Positions 1 to 6,755 of a DNA stretch of 6,755 bases are shown in pieces (the stretch's first letter is position 1; every line of letters starts with the position of its first letter). The notes under the pieces were generated by a model, which worked only from the letters and a program-made list of their open reading frames with translations, was not told the DNA's origin and made no database searches. The stretch covers positions 2,448-9,202 of the forward strand of contig JAHEKK010000094.1 of NCBI GenBank assembly GCA_024638395.1, written 5' to 3'. The stretch comes from Gemmatimonadota bacterium. Its GTDB lineage: Bacteria; Gemmatimonadota; Gemmatimonadetes; Longimicrobiales; Gaopeijiaceae. A program made the position numbers and the translations under genes.

Positions 1-2345
1 GACTTGTCTAGGAACGGCGGCCTGACCAGAGCTTCCTTCAGGACCTGGTCCATGGTCTCGACCGTGATGAGGTCCACGTTGACCCTCACCTCTTCGGGAA
101 GGAGTGCGATTTCGCCCTCATTGGTCACCGGGAGGAGGACGGTGTGCATGCCGCTCCTGAGGGCCGCGACGGCCTTCTCCTTGATACCTCCGACCGTGAG
201 GACCCGCCCCCGCAGGGTGATCTCGCCGGTCATGGCGACGCCTCCTCGTGCAGGGGTGTTCGTCAGGGCGGAAATGAGAGCCACGGCAATGGTTATTCCC
301 GCTGAGGGCCCGTCTTTGGGCGTTGCTCCCTCGGGAATGTGGATGTGGATGTCCACGTTCTGGTGGAATGCCTCGCTCAGGCCCAGCCACGAGGCCCGGG
401 ACCGGGCGTAGGTGAGGGCCGCGAAGGCCGACTCTTTCATGACGTCGCCCAGGGTTCCGGTGAGCTGGATCTTCCCCGTGCCGGGCACCACCGCCACCTC
501 CACGTCCAGGACCTCACCCCCCGCCGCTGTCCATGCCAGGCCACAGGCGATGCCGGCCCTGTCGTCGGCATGCTCGCGCCGCTGGTGCTGGTGGATGGCA
601 GGGCCCAGGAGCTCCGGGAGGTGCGTGTCCTCGACGACCTCCAGGTGAGCCTCACCCGTGCCCACTTGCCGTGCCACCTTCCTCGCCACCCGGGACAGGC
701 GCCTCTCCAGCTCCCGGACACCGGCTTCGCGTGTATAGTCCCGGATGACCATCTGGAGCGCGTCGTCGGTGATGTCCACCGAGAGGTCCCCCAGGCCGTG
801 GCCGATCGTCTGCTTCGGCCACAGGAACTGGCGGGCGATGGTCCGCTTCTCGGTGTCCAGGTACCCCGGCAGGCGGATCACTTCCATGCGGTCCCGGAGG
901 GGTCCCGGGATCTCCCCCAGGGTGTTGGCCGTGGCGAGGAAGAGGACGTTGGAGAGATCGAACTCGAGCTCCAGATAGTGGTCGGTGAAGGACCGGTTCT
1001 GCTCCGGATCGAGGACCTCGAGGAGAGCGGCACCCGGATCTCCGTGGAAGTCACGAGCCAGTTTGTCCAGCTCGTCCAGCAGGAAGACCGGGTTGCGGGT
1101 GCCGCTCTTTCGCATGCCCTGGACTACCCGGCCCGGCAGGGCTCCCACGTAGGTTCGCCGGTGGCCCCGGATCTCCGCCTCGTCTCTGATGCCCCCCAGG
1201 GAAACCCTGACGAACTCGCGGTCGAGACAGCGGGCGATGCTCCGCCCCAGGGACGTCTTTCCCACTCCTGGAGGACCCACCAGGCAGAGGATGGGCCCCC
1301 GAAGATGGCCGACCAGGGAGAGGACCGCGATATGGTCCAGGATGCGTTCTTTGACTTCCGACAGGCCGTAGTGCTCGGCCTCCAGGACCTGGGCCGCATG
1401 CCCCACGTCCAGATTGTCCGCGGACTGAGCCTGCCAGGGAAGAGCCAGGATCCAATCCAGATAGCTTCGGATCACGGAGGCCTCTGGCGCCACGGGGTTC
1501 AGCTTGCGGAGCCGGTCGAATTCCTTGGCCACCCGGTCGCGAGCGTGGTCGGGGAGGGGCGTCCGTGCAATGGTCTCCTCAAGTTCGGCCCACTCTGAAT
1601 CCAGAGACTCCCGGTGCCCTGCCCGGAGGTGCTCTTCCAGGTAGCCCGGGCGCCGGCCCGCCTCCATCTGGAATCGGATCTGCTGGTCCAGCTTCTCTTC
1701 TATCCGGAGGATTTCGACTTCGCGGACCAACAGCTCCCGGAGGATCTCGAAGCGCGTATGGCTGTCCGGCGCTTCGAGGAGCTCCTGCTTCTCGGCGGTG
1801 TTCACCAGGAGGTGGCCGGAGATCACGTGGGCGGCCCGATCAGCCCTGGACTCGCCGTCCAGGGCCCGGGTGACCTCTTCGGGGACTCGGGGGTGCAGGC
1901 GCGCATACTCCCGGAACATGGATTCGACGGGATTGCGGAGGGCCTCGAGCTCAGAGCCGTCTTCGTCCGCCGTCGGCACGATTTCGATGGAGGCTCGGAA
2001 GCCGTTGTCCGCGACGAGGAAGCGCTTGATCCTGGCCCGCGCGACGCCCTCCATCACCACCCGCGCCGTGCCATCTGCCAGGTGGGTGACCTGCGCAACC
2101 TTGATGATCGTTCCGGTGCGGTACAGGTCATGGCGCTCCGGATTGTCCACGGCGGCCTGTTTCTGGGCGAGAAGCAGGGCCCACCCTCCGCTCTCCTCGG
2201 CTTCCTGCAATGCCACGACGGACGGGGGCCGGCCAATGAGGAGAGGCAGAACCATGTAGGGGAAGAAGACGAGGTCGCGGAGGGCGATGACGGGGAGCCG
2301 GTCCGGGATCTCGAGGGTCTCGTCGAGCCGTTTCAGGGTGGCCAT
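1..2345 (-). CDS. lon: Lon ATP-dependent protease, C-terminal end cut by window edge
   Basis: Lon is a cytoplasmic homo-hexameric protease that unfolds and degrades damaged and regulatory proteins. I translated it by hand: 781 codons are open from the ATG at 2345 and the frame is still open at position 1, so only the last few tens of residues are missing. The N-terminal substrate domain starts with LPVIALRDLVFFPYMVLP (residues 17-34), followed by a helical region to about 300. The AAA+ module has Walker A GPPGVGKT (357-364), Walker B FLLDELDK (421-428) and the sensor region PLRDRMEVI (482-490). The peptidase domain has PKDGPSAG with catalytic Ser681, and the paired Lys724 in GGIKEK. The ATG was chosen because the N-terminal motif follows at normal distance and the next Met (31) lies inside it. 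No Shine-Dalgarno sequence is visible; a palindrome occupies its place. The segment around residues 226-262 diverges from usual Lon. It is last in the tig-clpP-clpX-lon cluster, 207 bases after clpX, so it may have its own promoter. Confidence 0.96.
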   Translation of the reverse strand, partial: MATLKRLDETLEIPDRLPVIALRDLVFFPYMVLPLLIGRPPSVVALQEAEESGGWALLLAQKQAAVDNPERHDLYRTGTIIKVAQVTHLADGTARVVMEGVARARIKRFLVADNGFRASIEIVPTADEDGSELEALRNPVESMFREYARLHPRVPEEVTRALDGESRADRAAHVISGHLLVNTAEKQELLEAPDSHTRFEILRELLVREVEILRIEEKLDQQIRFQMEAGRRPGYLEEHLRAGHRESLDSEWAELEETIARTPLPDHARDRVAKEFDRLRKLNPVAPEASVIRSYLDWILALPWQAQSADNLDVGHAAQVLEAEHYGLSEVKERILDHIAVLSLVGHLRGPILCLVGPPGVGKTSLGRSIARCLDREFVRVSLGGIRDEAEIRGHRRTYVGALPGRVVQGMRKSGTRNPVFLLDELDKLARDFHGDPGAALLEVLDPEQNRSFTDHYLELEFDLSNVLFLATANTLGEIPGPLRDRMEVIRLPGYLDTEKRTIARQFLWPKQTIGHGLGDLSVDITDDALQMVIRDYTREAGVRELERRLSRVARKVARQVGTGEAHLEVVEDTHLPELLGPAIHQHQRREHADDRAGIACGLAWTAAGGEVLDVEVAVVPGTGKIQLTGTLGDVMKESAFAALTYARSRASWLGLSEAFHQNVDIHIHIPEGATPKDGPSAGITIAVALISALTNTPARGGVAMTGEITLRGRVLTVGGIKEKAVAALRSGMHTVLLPVTNEGEIALLPEEVRVNVDLITVETMDQVLKEALVRPPFLDK

Positions 2346-2346
2346 G

Positions 2347-2361
2347 GGGTACTGCGTACCC
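2347..2361 (-). promoter_or_regulatory. Perfect palindrome abutting the lon start codon
   Basis: On the minus strand GGGTAC, a three-base spacer GCA and GTACCC form a perfect 6-bp inverted repeat that ends one base before the lon ATG. It covers exactly the interval where a ribosome-binding site is expected, and no purine-rich Shine-Dalgarno sequence is seen there. In RNA it could fold as a short hairpin that hampers initiation. In DNA it could be an operator half-site pair. Both roles are inference; only the symmetry and position are seen. It does not match the CIRCE heat-shock operator as I know it. Confidence 0.35.
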
Positions 2362-2499
2362 GCGTACTGAGGTGGGTGGGGCGGGACGTTCAGGGCGCGG
2401 CCCGACGGACGATTTCTATCGTATCGTTGAGGCCGGGGTAGGGAAAGAGGCCGACCGGTTTTGGTACCTCGATTCCCTTGTACGGCCTGCCCAGGAGTG

Positions 2500-2555
2500 T
2501 AGCGCTCGCTACCAGCGCGACGCCCTCTCCGGACGTCGGGTTCGTTCGAGCGCTA
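2500..2555 (-). other. Nested stem-loop at the clpX stop codon
   Basis: Reading the minus strand, TAGCGCTCG (2555-2547, its first three bases being the clpX stop) is the exact reverse complement of CGAGCGCTA (2508-2500). The 38-base interior holds a second stem, GACGTCC (2537-2531) with GGGCGTC (2525-2519), seven pairs including one G-U, closing a five-base loop GGAGA. A smaller hairpin, GTAGC-GAGC-GCTAC (2512-2499), uses the same bases as the outer stem and would compete with it. No run of T follows, so this is not a standard intrinsic terminator. Possible roles are 3'-end protection of the clpX message, an RNase processing site, or attenuation into lon. The pairing is seen; the function is inferred. 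Confidence 0.4.
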
Positions 2556-3785
2556 GGCTTCTTTGACCTGTGATTCGGGCCGCAGCACCAGCAGGGGGGG
2601 CACGCCTCGGGTCACACACTCCGGCGTGATGACGACCTCGCGAACGTCCTCTCGGGACGGAAGGTCGAACATCACGTCACGCATGAGTCCCTCGAGCACC
2701 GCCCTCAGGCCCCGCGCTCCCGTGCCCCGATCCAGGGTCAAGGAGGCAACCTCCCGCAAGGCGCCGGGATCGAAGGTCAGTCCGATGCCCTCGAGCTCGA
2801 ACATCTTCTGATATTGCTTCACCAGCGCGTTCTTGGGCTCCTGGAGAATGCGCAGCAGGGCTTCCTCGTCCAGGTCCTCGAGGGTGACCATGACCGGAAG
2901 TCGGCCGACCAGCTCCGGGATCAGTCCAAAGCGCTGCAGGTCCTCGGGCTCGACCTGGTTCATGAGCTCCTCTTCTCCGTCCTCCTCGCCCTCGGAACCG
3001 AAACCGATCTGGCGCTTGCCGACCCGGTTCTCGATGATCTTCTCGAGGCCGTCGAATGCACCGCCGCAGATGAAGAGGATGTTGCGGGTGTCGATCTGGA
3101 TGTACTCCTGCTGAGGATGCTTCCGCCCTCCCTGGGGGGGTACGCTCGCCACGGTACCCTCGAGGATCTTGAGCAGAGCCTGCTGGACACCTTCGCCCGA
3201 CACGTCGCGAGTGATCGACGGGTTCTCCGACTTGCGTGCGATCTTGTCCATTTCGTCGATGTAGACGATGCCGCGCTCGCAGTCCGCGATGTTGAAGTCG
3301 CTTGCCTGGAGGAGGCGGACCAGGATGTTCTCGACGTCTTCGCCGACGTACCCCGCTTCCGTCAGCGTCGTGGCGTCGGCGATGGTGAAGGGGACGTGGA
3401 GAATCCGGGCCAGGGTCTGGGCCAACAGGGTCTTTCCGACACCGGTGGGCCCCACGAGCAGAACGTTGGCCTTGTCGATCTCGACTTCGTCGAGGACGCC
3501 CTGGTGGTTGACCCTCTTGTAGTGGTTGTAGACGGCAACGGCCAACGAGCGCTTGGCCTGTTCCTGGCCGATCACGTAGTCGTCGAGCACTTCCTTGATC
3601 TCGCCCGGCGTGAGGCTGGGAACAGCGGAGTCCTGGCTTTCGCGTTCCTCCTCCTCGGCGAGAATCTCGTTACAGAGCGAGATGCACTCGTTGCAGATAT
3701 AGACCGAGGGCCCTGAAATGAACTTCTTGACCGATTCTTTCGACTTGCCACAGAAACTGCAGCGAAGGTGCTTGTCGCTCGACAT
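2553..3785 (-). CDS. clpX: ClpX, AAA+ unfoldase subunit of the ClpXP protease
   Basis: ClpX is a hexameric cytoplasmic ATPase that recognises tagged or native substrates, unfolds them and threads them into ClpP. Numbering from the ATG (410 residues, normal family length), the zinc-binding domain has four cysteines, CSFC at 9-12 and CNEC at 31-34. The AAA+ core has Walker A GPTGVGKT (112-119), pore loop GYVG (145-148), Walker B VYIDEMDK (174-181), the RKH loop (221-223), the ClpP-docking IGF loop (260-262), the arginine-finger region VGRLPV (294-299) and sensor-2 GARGLR (356-361). A short acidic stretch, [10 protein letters not shown], follows the IGF loop. Start choice: an in-frame TTG lies at 3791 and overlaps the clpP stop (TTGA), adding two residues. 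I prefer the ATG at 3785, two bases after that stop, with GCGGA six bases upstream. The tight junction implies co-transcription and probably translational coupling with clpP. The stop is TAG. Confidence 0.98.
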   Translation of the reverse strand: MSSDKHLRCSFCGKSKESVKKFISGPSVYICNECISLCNEILAEEEERESQDSAVPSLTPGEIKEVLDDYVIGQEQAKRSLAVAVYNHYKRVNHQGVLDEVEIDKANVLLVGPTGVGKTLLAQTLARILHVPFTIADATTLTEAGYVGEDVENILVRLLQASDFNIADCERGIVYIDEMDKIARKSENPSITRDVSGEGVQQALLKILEGTVASVPPQGGRKHPQQEYIQIDTRNILFICGGAFDGLEKIIENRVGKRQIGFGSEGEEDGEEELMNQVEPEDLQRFGLIPELVGRLPVMVTLEDLDEEALLRILQEPKNALVKQYQKMFELEGIGLTFDPGALREVASLTLDRGTGARGLRAVLEGLMRDVMFDLPSREDVREVVITPECVTRGVPPLLVLRPESQVKEA

Positions 3786-3787
3786 CG

Positions 3788-4411
3788 TCAATCCGCGTCC
3801 GAATTCGTACTTGCCGTGAGCCGGCTCTCGTCCTTGCTGAGAACCTGGTCCACGAGTCCATAGTCCACTGCTTCAGCAGCGCTCATCCACCGGTCGCGAT
3901 CAACGTCGGTGGCGATCTTCTCGGCTGACTGCCCAGTCGCCGCTGCAAGAATCTGATTTAGGCGTTCACGGGTTCCCAGCACCTCTTTGGCCGCGATCTC
4001 GATATCGGCTGCCGTACCTTGATACCCCGAGGAGGGCTGATGGAGCATGATCCGGGAATTGGGAAGGACATTGCGTTTCCCCTTCGCTCCCGCGGCCAAC
4101 AGGACTGCGCCCATGGACGCCGCCATTCCCACACAGTAGGTGGAGACGGGAGCCCGGAGGTGGTTCATCGTGTCGTAGATGGCGAGGCCCGCGTAGACAC
4201 TCCCCCCAGGCGAGTTGATGTAGAGGAAGATGTCACGCTCGGGGTCGTCGGCGTCCAAGAAGAGGAGTTGAGCAACGACGATGTTGGCCACGTTGTCATC
4301 GATTCCGCTCCCGAGGAAGACGATCCGGTCCATGAGGAGGCGGCTGAATATGTCGTAGCTCCGCTCGCCTCGACTGGTCCGCTCGATGACGTAGGGTGGG
4401 TAAATGGCCAT
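3788..4411 (-). CDS. clpP: ClpP, serine peptidase subunit of the Clp protease
   Basis: ClpP forms a double seven-membered ring that degrades polypeptides fed in by ClpX (and by ClpA/ClpC-type partners where present) in the cytoplasm. At 207 residues it matches the usual length. The catalytic triad is complete: Ser99 in GMAASMGA, His124 in IMLHQPS, and Asp173 in [18 protein letters not shown]. The oxyanion and strand region [16 protein letters not shown] (65-80) is conserved. The N-terminus carries the short propeptide-like stretch typical of ClpP, followed by [12 protein letters not shown] (23-34). The ATG at 4411 is preceded by GAGGAG at 4430-4425, which is a strong match to the ribosome-binding consensus but 13 bases from the start, longer than usual. 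It sits 92 bases after tig and its TGA stop is practically fused to the start of clpX. No terminator is seen on either side, so I infer a shared transcript. Confidence 0.98.
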   Translation of the reverse strand: MAIYPPYVIERTSRGERSYDIFSRLLMDRIVFLGSGIDDNVANIVVAQLLFLDADDPERDIFLYINSPGGSVYAGLAIYDTMNHLRAPVSTYCVGMAASMGAVLLAAGAKGKRNVLPNSRIMLHQPSSGYQGTAADIEIAAKEVLGTRERLNQILAAATGQSAEKIATDVDRDRWMSAAEAVDYGLVDQVLSKDESRLTASTNSDAD

Positions 4412-4503
4412 GCGTTAGGTAGGTCTCCTCGGGCTTCGACCATCGGGCCCGCTCTGTCCGTTCGTGACAACCTCGCCAGGACCCGACATGGGTTTCAAAG
4501 CTC

Positions 4504-5775
4504 CTAAGGAGCTTCGGAGATTTCGGACTGGCTCTTGAGGAATTCGAATAGTTTCTCTTCCGTCAGATCCTGCTCCAGCGAGGCCAGTCGCCCCGATTTC
4601 TGAAGACTGGCGTAGACCTTGGACGGTGAGTCCCCGGCCTGATCCGCAATCTCTTCGATCCGGGCGTCGATGTCCTCCTCCGTGGCCCTGAGTCCTTCTT
4701 GTTCGGTGATTCTGTCTATGACGATCATCCGCCTTACGGCCATCTCCGATTCGGCCTGGAGCCGGCCCTTCAGCTCGGCGAGCTTCTCGGGATCCAACCC
4801 CTGGGGGTCTCCGATGATGGAATCGAGGTATCCGTCGACCATGGATCGAGGGACCTCGAAGGGATTGGCGGCGAGCACCGACTCGAGAAGCTGACCGCGC
4901 ACGGCGGACTCCGCCTGTCGTTCGGCGTCCTTCGTCAGGTCCTCGGCCACCTTGTCGCGGAGCGCCTCCAGATCCTCGAAGTCCCCCACCGTCCTTGCGA
5001 ATTCATCGTTCAGATCGGGCAGTTCCTTCACCTGGCGTGAGATGAGGCGAATCTGCAGTCGCTGCGACTCCCCGCGCCGGTCCTCGTCGGGGAAGTCATC
5101 GGGGAAGGCAATGTCGAACTCCCCGGCGGCACCGGGTTCCAGGGTTTGGATCGAGGCCTCCACGTCGGGAATGGCGTTTCCCTCGCCCAGAGTGAACTCG
5201 TACTCCTTCGGTTCAGCCTCCTCGCCTTCACCGTCCAGGCGCGTCAACTCCACGACGACGCGGTCTCCCGGGGCGGGGGGACCTTCATCGGCCGAGGCCC
5301 ACGTGGCTTGCTGGTCCCGCAAGCGCTCCAGGACCTGGGCAATCGCGTCGTCCGGGACCTGGGGCACCGGCTTCTGGGCCTTGAAACCGCCGACCCGCTC
5401 GATCCGGATCTCCGGACGAATGTCGAAGGAGACCCGGAAGGAGAGCGGCTCCTTTGGAGAGAAGGAGACGTCTTCGATCTCCCCCTCGGAGATGGGGGAC
5501 AGATCGTGGGATGAGACGGCTTCCCTGTAGGCGTCGCGGATGAGCTGGTCGAGGGCTTCGCGCTCCACATGGGGCCCGAAGCGCTTCGCCACCACGGCAG
5601 CGGGGACCTTGCCCGACCGGAATCCCTTCACTTTCAGGCGGGAGGCCAACTGACGCGTGATGGCCCCTTTTTCGGCCTCCACGACTTCCGCCGGAACGGT
5701 CACGCTGAGGGTGCGGCGCCAGCGCTCGCCCTCTGTGAGGGTGACTTGGAGCTGAGAGGCTTCTATGGGGCTCAC
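4504..5775 (-). CDS. tig: Trigger factor, ribosome-associated chaperone
   Basis: Trigger factor binds at the ribosomal exit tunnel and shelters nascent chains; most family members also have prolyl isomerase activity. The 423-residue product is near the usual 430. The N-terminal domain carries the ribosome-docking signature GFRSGKVP (51-58). An FKBP-type domain spans about 168-250 (PGDRVVVELTRLDG to the ELPDLNDEF boundary at 251-259), and the helical C-terminal chaperone arms follow, ending with EEKLFEFLK (406-414). In the isomerase domain the usual IPGFE is IPDVE (202-206), so catalysis may be weak. The start is GTG: the nearest in-frame codon with start potential after an upstream TGA at 5787-5785, with GAGGTGG (5786-5780) four bases before it. 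The next in-frame Met is far inside the protein. It begins only 27 bases after tRNA-Leu with no terminator between, so it probably shares the tRNA transcript. Confidence 0.97.
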   Translation of the reverse strand: MSPIEASQLQVTLTEGERWRRTLSVTVPAEVVEAEKGAITRQLASRLKVKGFRSGKVPAAVVAKRFGPHVEREALDQLIRDAYREAVSSHDLSPISEGEIEDVSFSPKEPLSFRVSFDIRPEIRIERVGGFKAQKPVPQVPDDAIAQVLERLRDQQATWASADEGPPAPGDRVVVELTRLDGEGEEAEPKEYEFTLGEGNAIPDVEASIQTLEPGAAGEFDIAFPDDFPDEDRRGESQRLQIRLISRQVKELPDLNDEFARTVGDFEDLEALRDKVAEDLTKDAERQAESAVRGQLLESVLAANPFEVPRSMVDGYLDSIIGDPQGLDPEKLAELKGRLQAESEMAVRRMIVIDRITEQEGLRATEEDIDARIEEIADQAGDSPSKVYASLQKSGRLASLEQDLTEEKLFEFLKSQSEISEAP

Positions 5776-5802
5776 CTGACCACCTCACGCCTTGTACGCG
5801 AG

Positions 5803-5885
5803 TGCGAAAGGGGGGACTCGAACCCCCACGGCCAACGGCCACAAGATCCTAAATCTTGCGCGTCTACCAATTCCGCCACTTTCGC
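5803..5885 (-). tRNA. tRNA-Leu, anticodon UAG
   Basis: The 83-base minus-strand gene folds as a class II tRNA. The acceptor stem GCGAAAG (5885-5879) pairs perfectly with CTTTCGC (5810-5804), and the discriminator base is A at 5803. The D arm reads GCGGAATTGGTAGACGC. The anticodon stem CAAGA/TCTTG closes the loop TTTAGGA, giving anticodon TAG at 5851-5849, which reads CUN leucine codons, mainly CUA. A long variable arm (5841-5828) with a GGCC/GGCC stem is typical of tRNA-Leu. The T arm is GGGGG-TTCGAGT-CCCCC. CCA is not encoded (the next bases are CT), so CCA must be added enzymatically. It lies 27 bases upstream of tig. Confidence 0.97.
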
Positions 5886-5942
5886 GTCGGATTCTTCGGC
5901 GAACGAGGCACCCCGCCCCGCCGCCAGATGTTTGGATCAAGA

Positions 5943-5970
5943 ATAATAATGGAGCCTCCGCACCCACCAA
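5943..5970 (-). promoter_or_regulatory. Probable sigma-70-type promoter for tRNA-Leu and tig
   Basis: On the minus strand a TATTAT box (5948-5943, five of six matches to TATAAT) lies in a short AT-rich island that stands out from the GC-rich surroundings. TTGGTG (5970-5965) is 16 bases upstream and matches only three of six -35 positions. Predicted initiation near 5936 would leave a leader of about 50 bases before the mature tRNA. Its place after the upstream gene's terminator and before the tRNA fits a promoter. This is inference from motif and context; the exact -35 is uncertain. Confidence 0.45.
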
Positions 5971-6010
5971 GGGTTGACAGGCACGGGAAAAGGCGGCGGG
6001 GCGGGTCGGC

Positions 6011-6045
6011 CCAAACGACAAGAGGCGGCCCCCGAAAGGGCCGCC
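6011..6045 (-). terminator. Rho-independent terminator of the degP-like gene
   Basis: On the minus strand GGCGGCCC (6045-6038) and GGGCCGCC (6031-6024) form a perfect 8-bp GC-rich stem closing a six-base loop TTTCGG. The stem is followed by the moderately T-rich tail TCTTGTCGTTT (6023-6013). The stem starts 25 bases after the TAG stop of the degP-like gene, a normal distance. The T tract is interrupted, so efficiency could be partial, with some read-through into the tRNA-tig unit possible. Confidence 0.65.
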
Positions 6046-6070
6046 CCCGCATCGCGCCGCCGTCTGGGTC

Positions 6071-6755
6071 CTATCTCCCGGGCACCCGGACGTTGACCAG
6101 GTTGGTGTTGCCGCCGGTCTCCACGACCAGAGAGACGACCTCACCGGCTTGGACCCGGCTGAATGCATCGTCCACATCTTCCGAGTTGCGGATGGTCTGT
6201 CCGTTGATCTCGTGAATCACGCTTCCCCGCTGGATATTCCCCCGCCGTGCCGCCGGGCCACCCCGCTGGATTCCCGTCACCACCACGCCATCCGTCGAGG
6301 CCAGTCCCAGCGATTCGGCCAGGTCCGGCGTGATGTCTGCGACCTCGATCCCGATCTTGTCAGCCATCCGGACACGGGGTTCCGGAGCCTCGGCCACCGT
6401 TTCGGTGATGGGGGCCTCGTCCAGCCGTACCTCGATGGCCGTCGGTTGACCGTTCCGGTACACGGTTACCTGGACCCGGTCGCCGGGAGCCCGGAGGGCG
6501 ATCTTGTGTTGCAGGTCGTTCGACGTCCGGACTTCCTCCCCGTCGACCTCAGTGATCACGTCATAGGCCTGGATTCCCGCTCGCTCCGCCGGCGTGTCCT
6601 CGGTGACGCCCTGCACCAACGCACCCGCGATCCGTGGCAGGCCCAGGGCCTCGGCGTCCTCCGGGGTCACGGCCTGCATCCGGACACCGAGATAGGCCCG
6701 GCGAACGTGACCATACGCGATCAGATCCTCCGTGACGCGCTGAGCGAGGTCGATG
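6071..6755 (-). CDS. DegP/HtrA-type (Do family) serine protease, C-terminal part with two PDZ domains
   Basis: Only the last 227 codons are in the window; the frame is open to the right edge. HtrA proteins are envelope proteases and chaperones that handle misfolded periplasmic proteins. The visible part begins with IDLAQRVTEDLIAYGHVRRAYLGV, the usual linker from protease domain to PDZ1 (shown here as IDLAQRVTEDLIAYG then HVRRAYLGV). PDZ1 covers residues of about 24-115 of the visible part, with YLGV as the peptide-binding loop and the core DTPAERAGIQAYDVI. PDZ2 covers the rest, with KIGIEV as its loop and the core GGPAARRGNIQRGSVI, ending VNVRVPGR then TAG. The catalytic His-Asp-Ser and any signal peptide lie outside, so activity cannot be judged. 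An internal ATG at 6679 is inside PDZ1 and is not the start. Two PDZ domains place it in the DegP/DegQ/MucD group; which member is not decidable. A terminator separates it from the tRNA-tig cluster. Confidence 0.92.
   Translation of the reverse strand, partial: IDLAQRVTEDLIAYGHVRRAYLGVRMQAVTPEDAEALGLPRIAGALVQGVTEDTPAERAGIQAYDVITEVDGEEVRTSNDLQHKIALRAPGDRVQVTVYRNGQPTAIEVRLDEAPITETVAEAPEPRVRMADKIGIEVADITPDLAESLGLASTDGVVVTGIQRGGPAARRGNIQRGSVIHEINGQTIRNSEDVDDAFSRVQAGEVVSLVVETGGNTNLVNVRVPGR

Noticed and set aside
339..1598. Plus-strand open frame of 419 codons opposite lon
   Set aside because: It lies wholly antisense to a canonical Lon reading frame, has no recognisable domain, and is expected from GC-rich codon bias on the opposite strand.
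1614..2441. Plus-strand open frame of 275 codons opposite the lon N-terminal region
   Set aside because: Antisense shadow of lon; its composition mirrors the codon bias of the real gene and no motif is seen.
2411..2446. Possible lon promoter TTTCCC-N17-TACGAT in the clpX-lon gap
   Set aside because: Both boxes match the consensus weakly. A separate lon promoter is plausible but cannot be placed from this sequence.
2394..2559. Minus-strand frame through the clpX-lon gap encoding a VALVASATLLG-like stretch and ending in TGA at 2394
   Set aside because: It resembles a small exported peptide at a glance, but it has no ATG, GTG or TTG start in frame between the preceding stop and the peptide, so I do not call a gene.
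2372..2566. Plus-strand 64-codon frame covering the clpX-lon gap
   Set aside because: It is the only frame filling that gap on the plus strand, but it overlaps the clpX end, shows no recognisable motif, and no promoter was found for it.
2814..3716. Plus-strand open frame of 300 codons opposite clpX
   Set aside because: Val/Leu/Asp-rich product is the mirror image of ClpX codons; ClpX itself is complete and certain.
4442..4470. TTGTCA-like -35 on the minus strand in the tig-clpP gap
   Set aside because: The hexamer at the right spacing is CCCGAT, a poor -10, so an internal clpP promoter is not supported.
5898..5935. G-rich run on the minus strand in the tRNA leader that could form a two-tier G-quadruplex
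   Set aside because: Tracts are mostly two guanines and such runs are common at this GC content; no further support.
5974..5979. Perfect TTGACA box on the plus strand
   Set aside because: The region 16-18 bases downstream is all G/C-rich with no -10 box, and no plus-strand gene follows.

Overview
This window is a chromosomal protein quality-control locus from a high-GC (roughly 60-65% by eye) bacterium. Every gene I can support is on the minus strand, so transcription runs from high to low coordinates. Reading that way, the order is: the 3' end of a DegP/HtrA-type protease with two PDZ domains (6755 to 6071), a hairpin terminator (6024-6045), a probable promoter (5943-5970), tRNA-Leu with anticodon UAG (5885 to 5803), trigger factor tig (5775 to 4504), clpP (4411 to 3788), clpX (3785 to 2553), and a Lon protease (2345 to beyond position 1). 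The DegP-like gene is cut by the right edge and lon by the left edge.

The tig-clpP-clpX-lon order is a classic conserved bacterial gene order. Trigger factor shelters nascent chains at the ribosome. ClpX unfolds substrates and feeds them to the ClpP barrel. Lon is a separate self-contained ATP-dependent protease. All the hallmark catalytic and nucleotide-binding residues that fall inside the window are intact, and I see no frameshift, insertion sequence, CRISPR array or sign of transfer. The DegP-like protein would act in the cell envelope and looks like a separate transcription unit, because a terminator and then a promoter lie between it and the tRNA.

The two-PDZ DegP architecture suggests a Gram-negative (diderm) bacterium. 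High GC and general protein character are compatible with groups such as Gemmatimonadota or deltaproteobacterial lineages, but I cannot fix the phylum from this window.

No stretch longer than about 210 bases lacks a gene. The non-coding gaps are 2346-2552 (clpX-lon, containing two structured elements), 4412-4503 (tig-clpP, only a ribosome-binding site seen), 5776-5802 (tRNA-tig) and 5886-6070 (promoter and terminator). I found no exciting new system here. The points worth a second look are small: the tRNA sitting as a leader directly ahead of tig, a nested RNA stem beginning at the clpX stop codon, a perfect palindrome abutting the lon start codon where a ribosome-binding site should be, and changes in the trigger factor isomerase signature.
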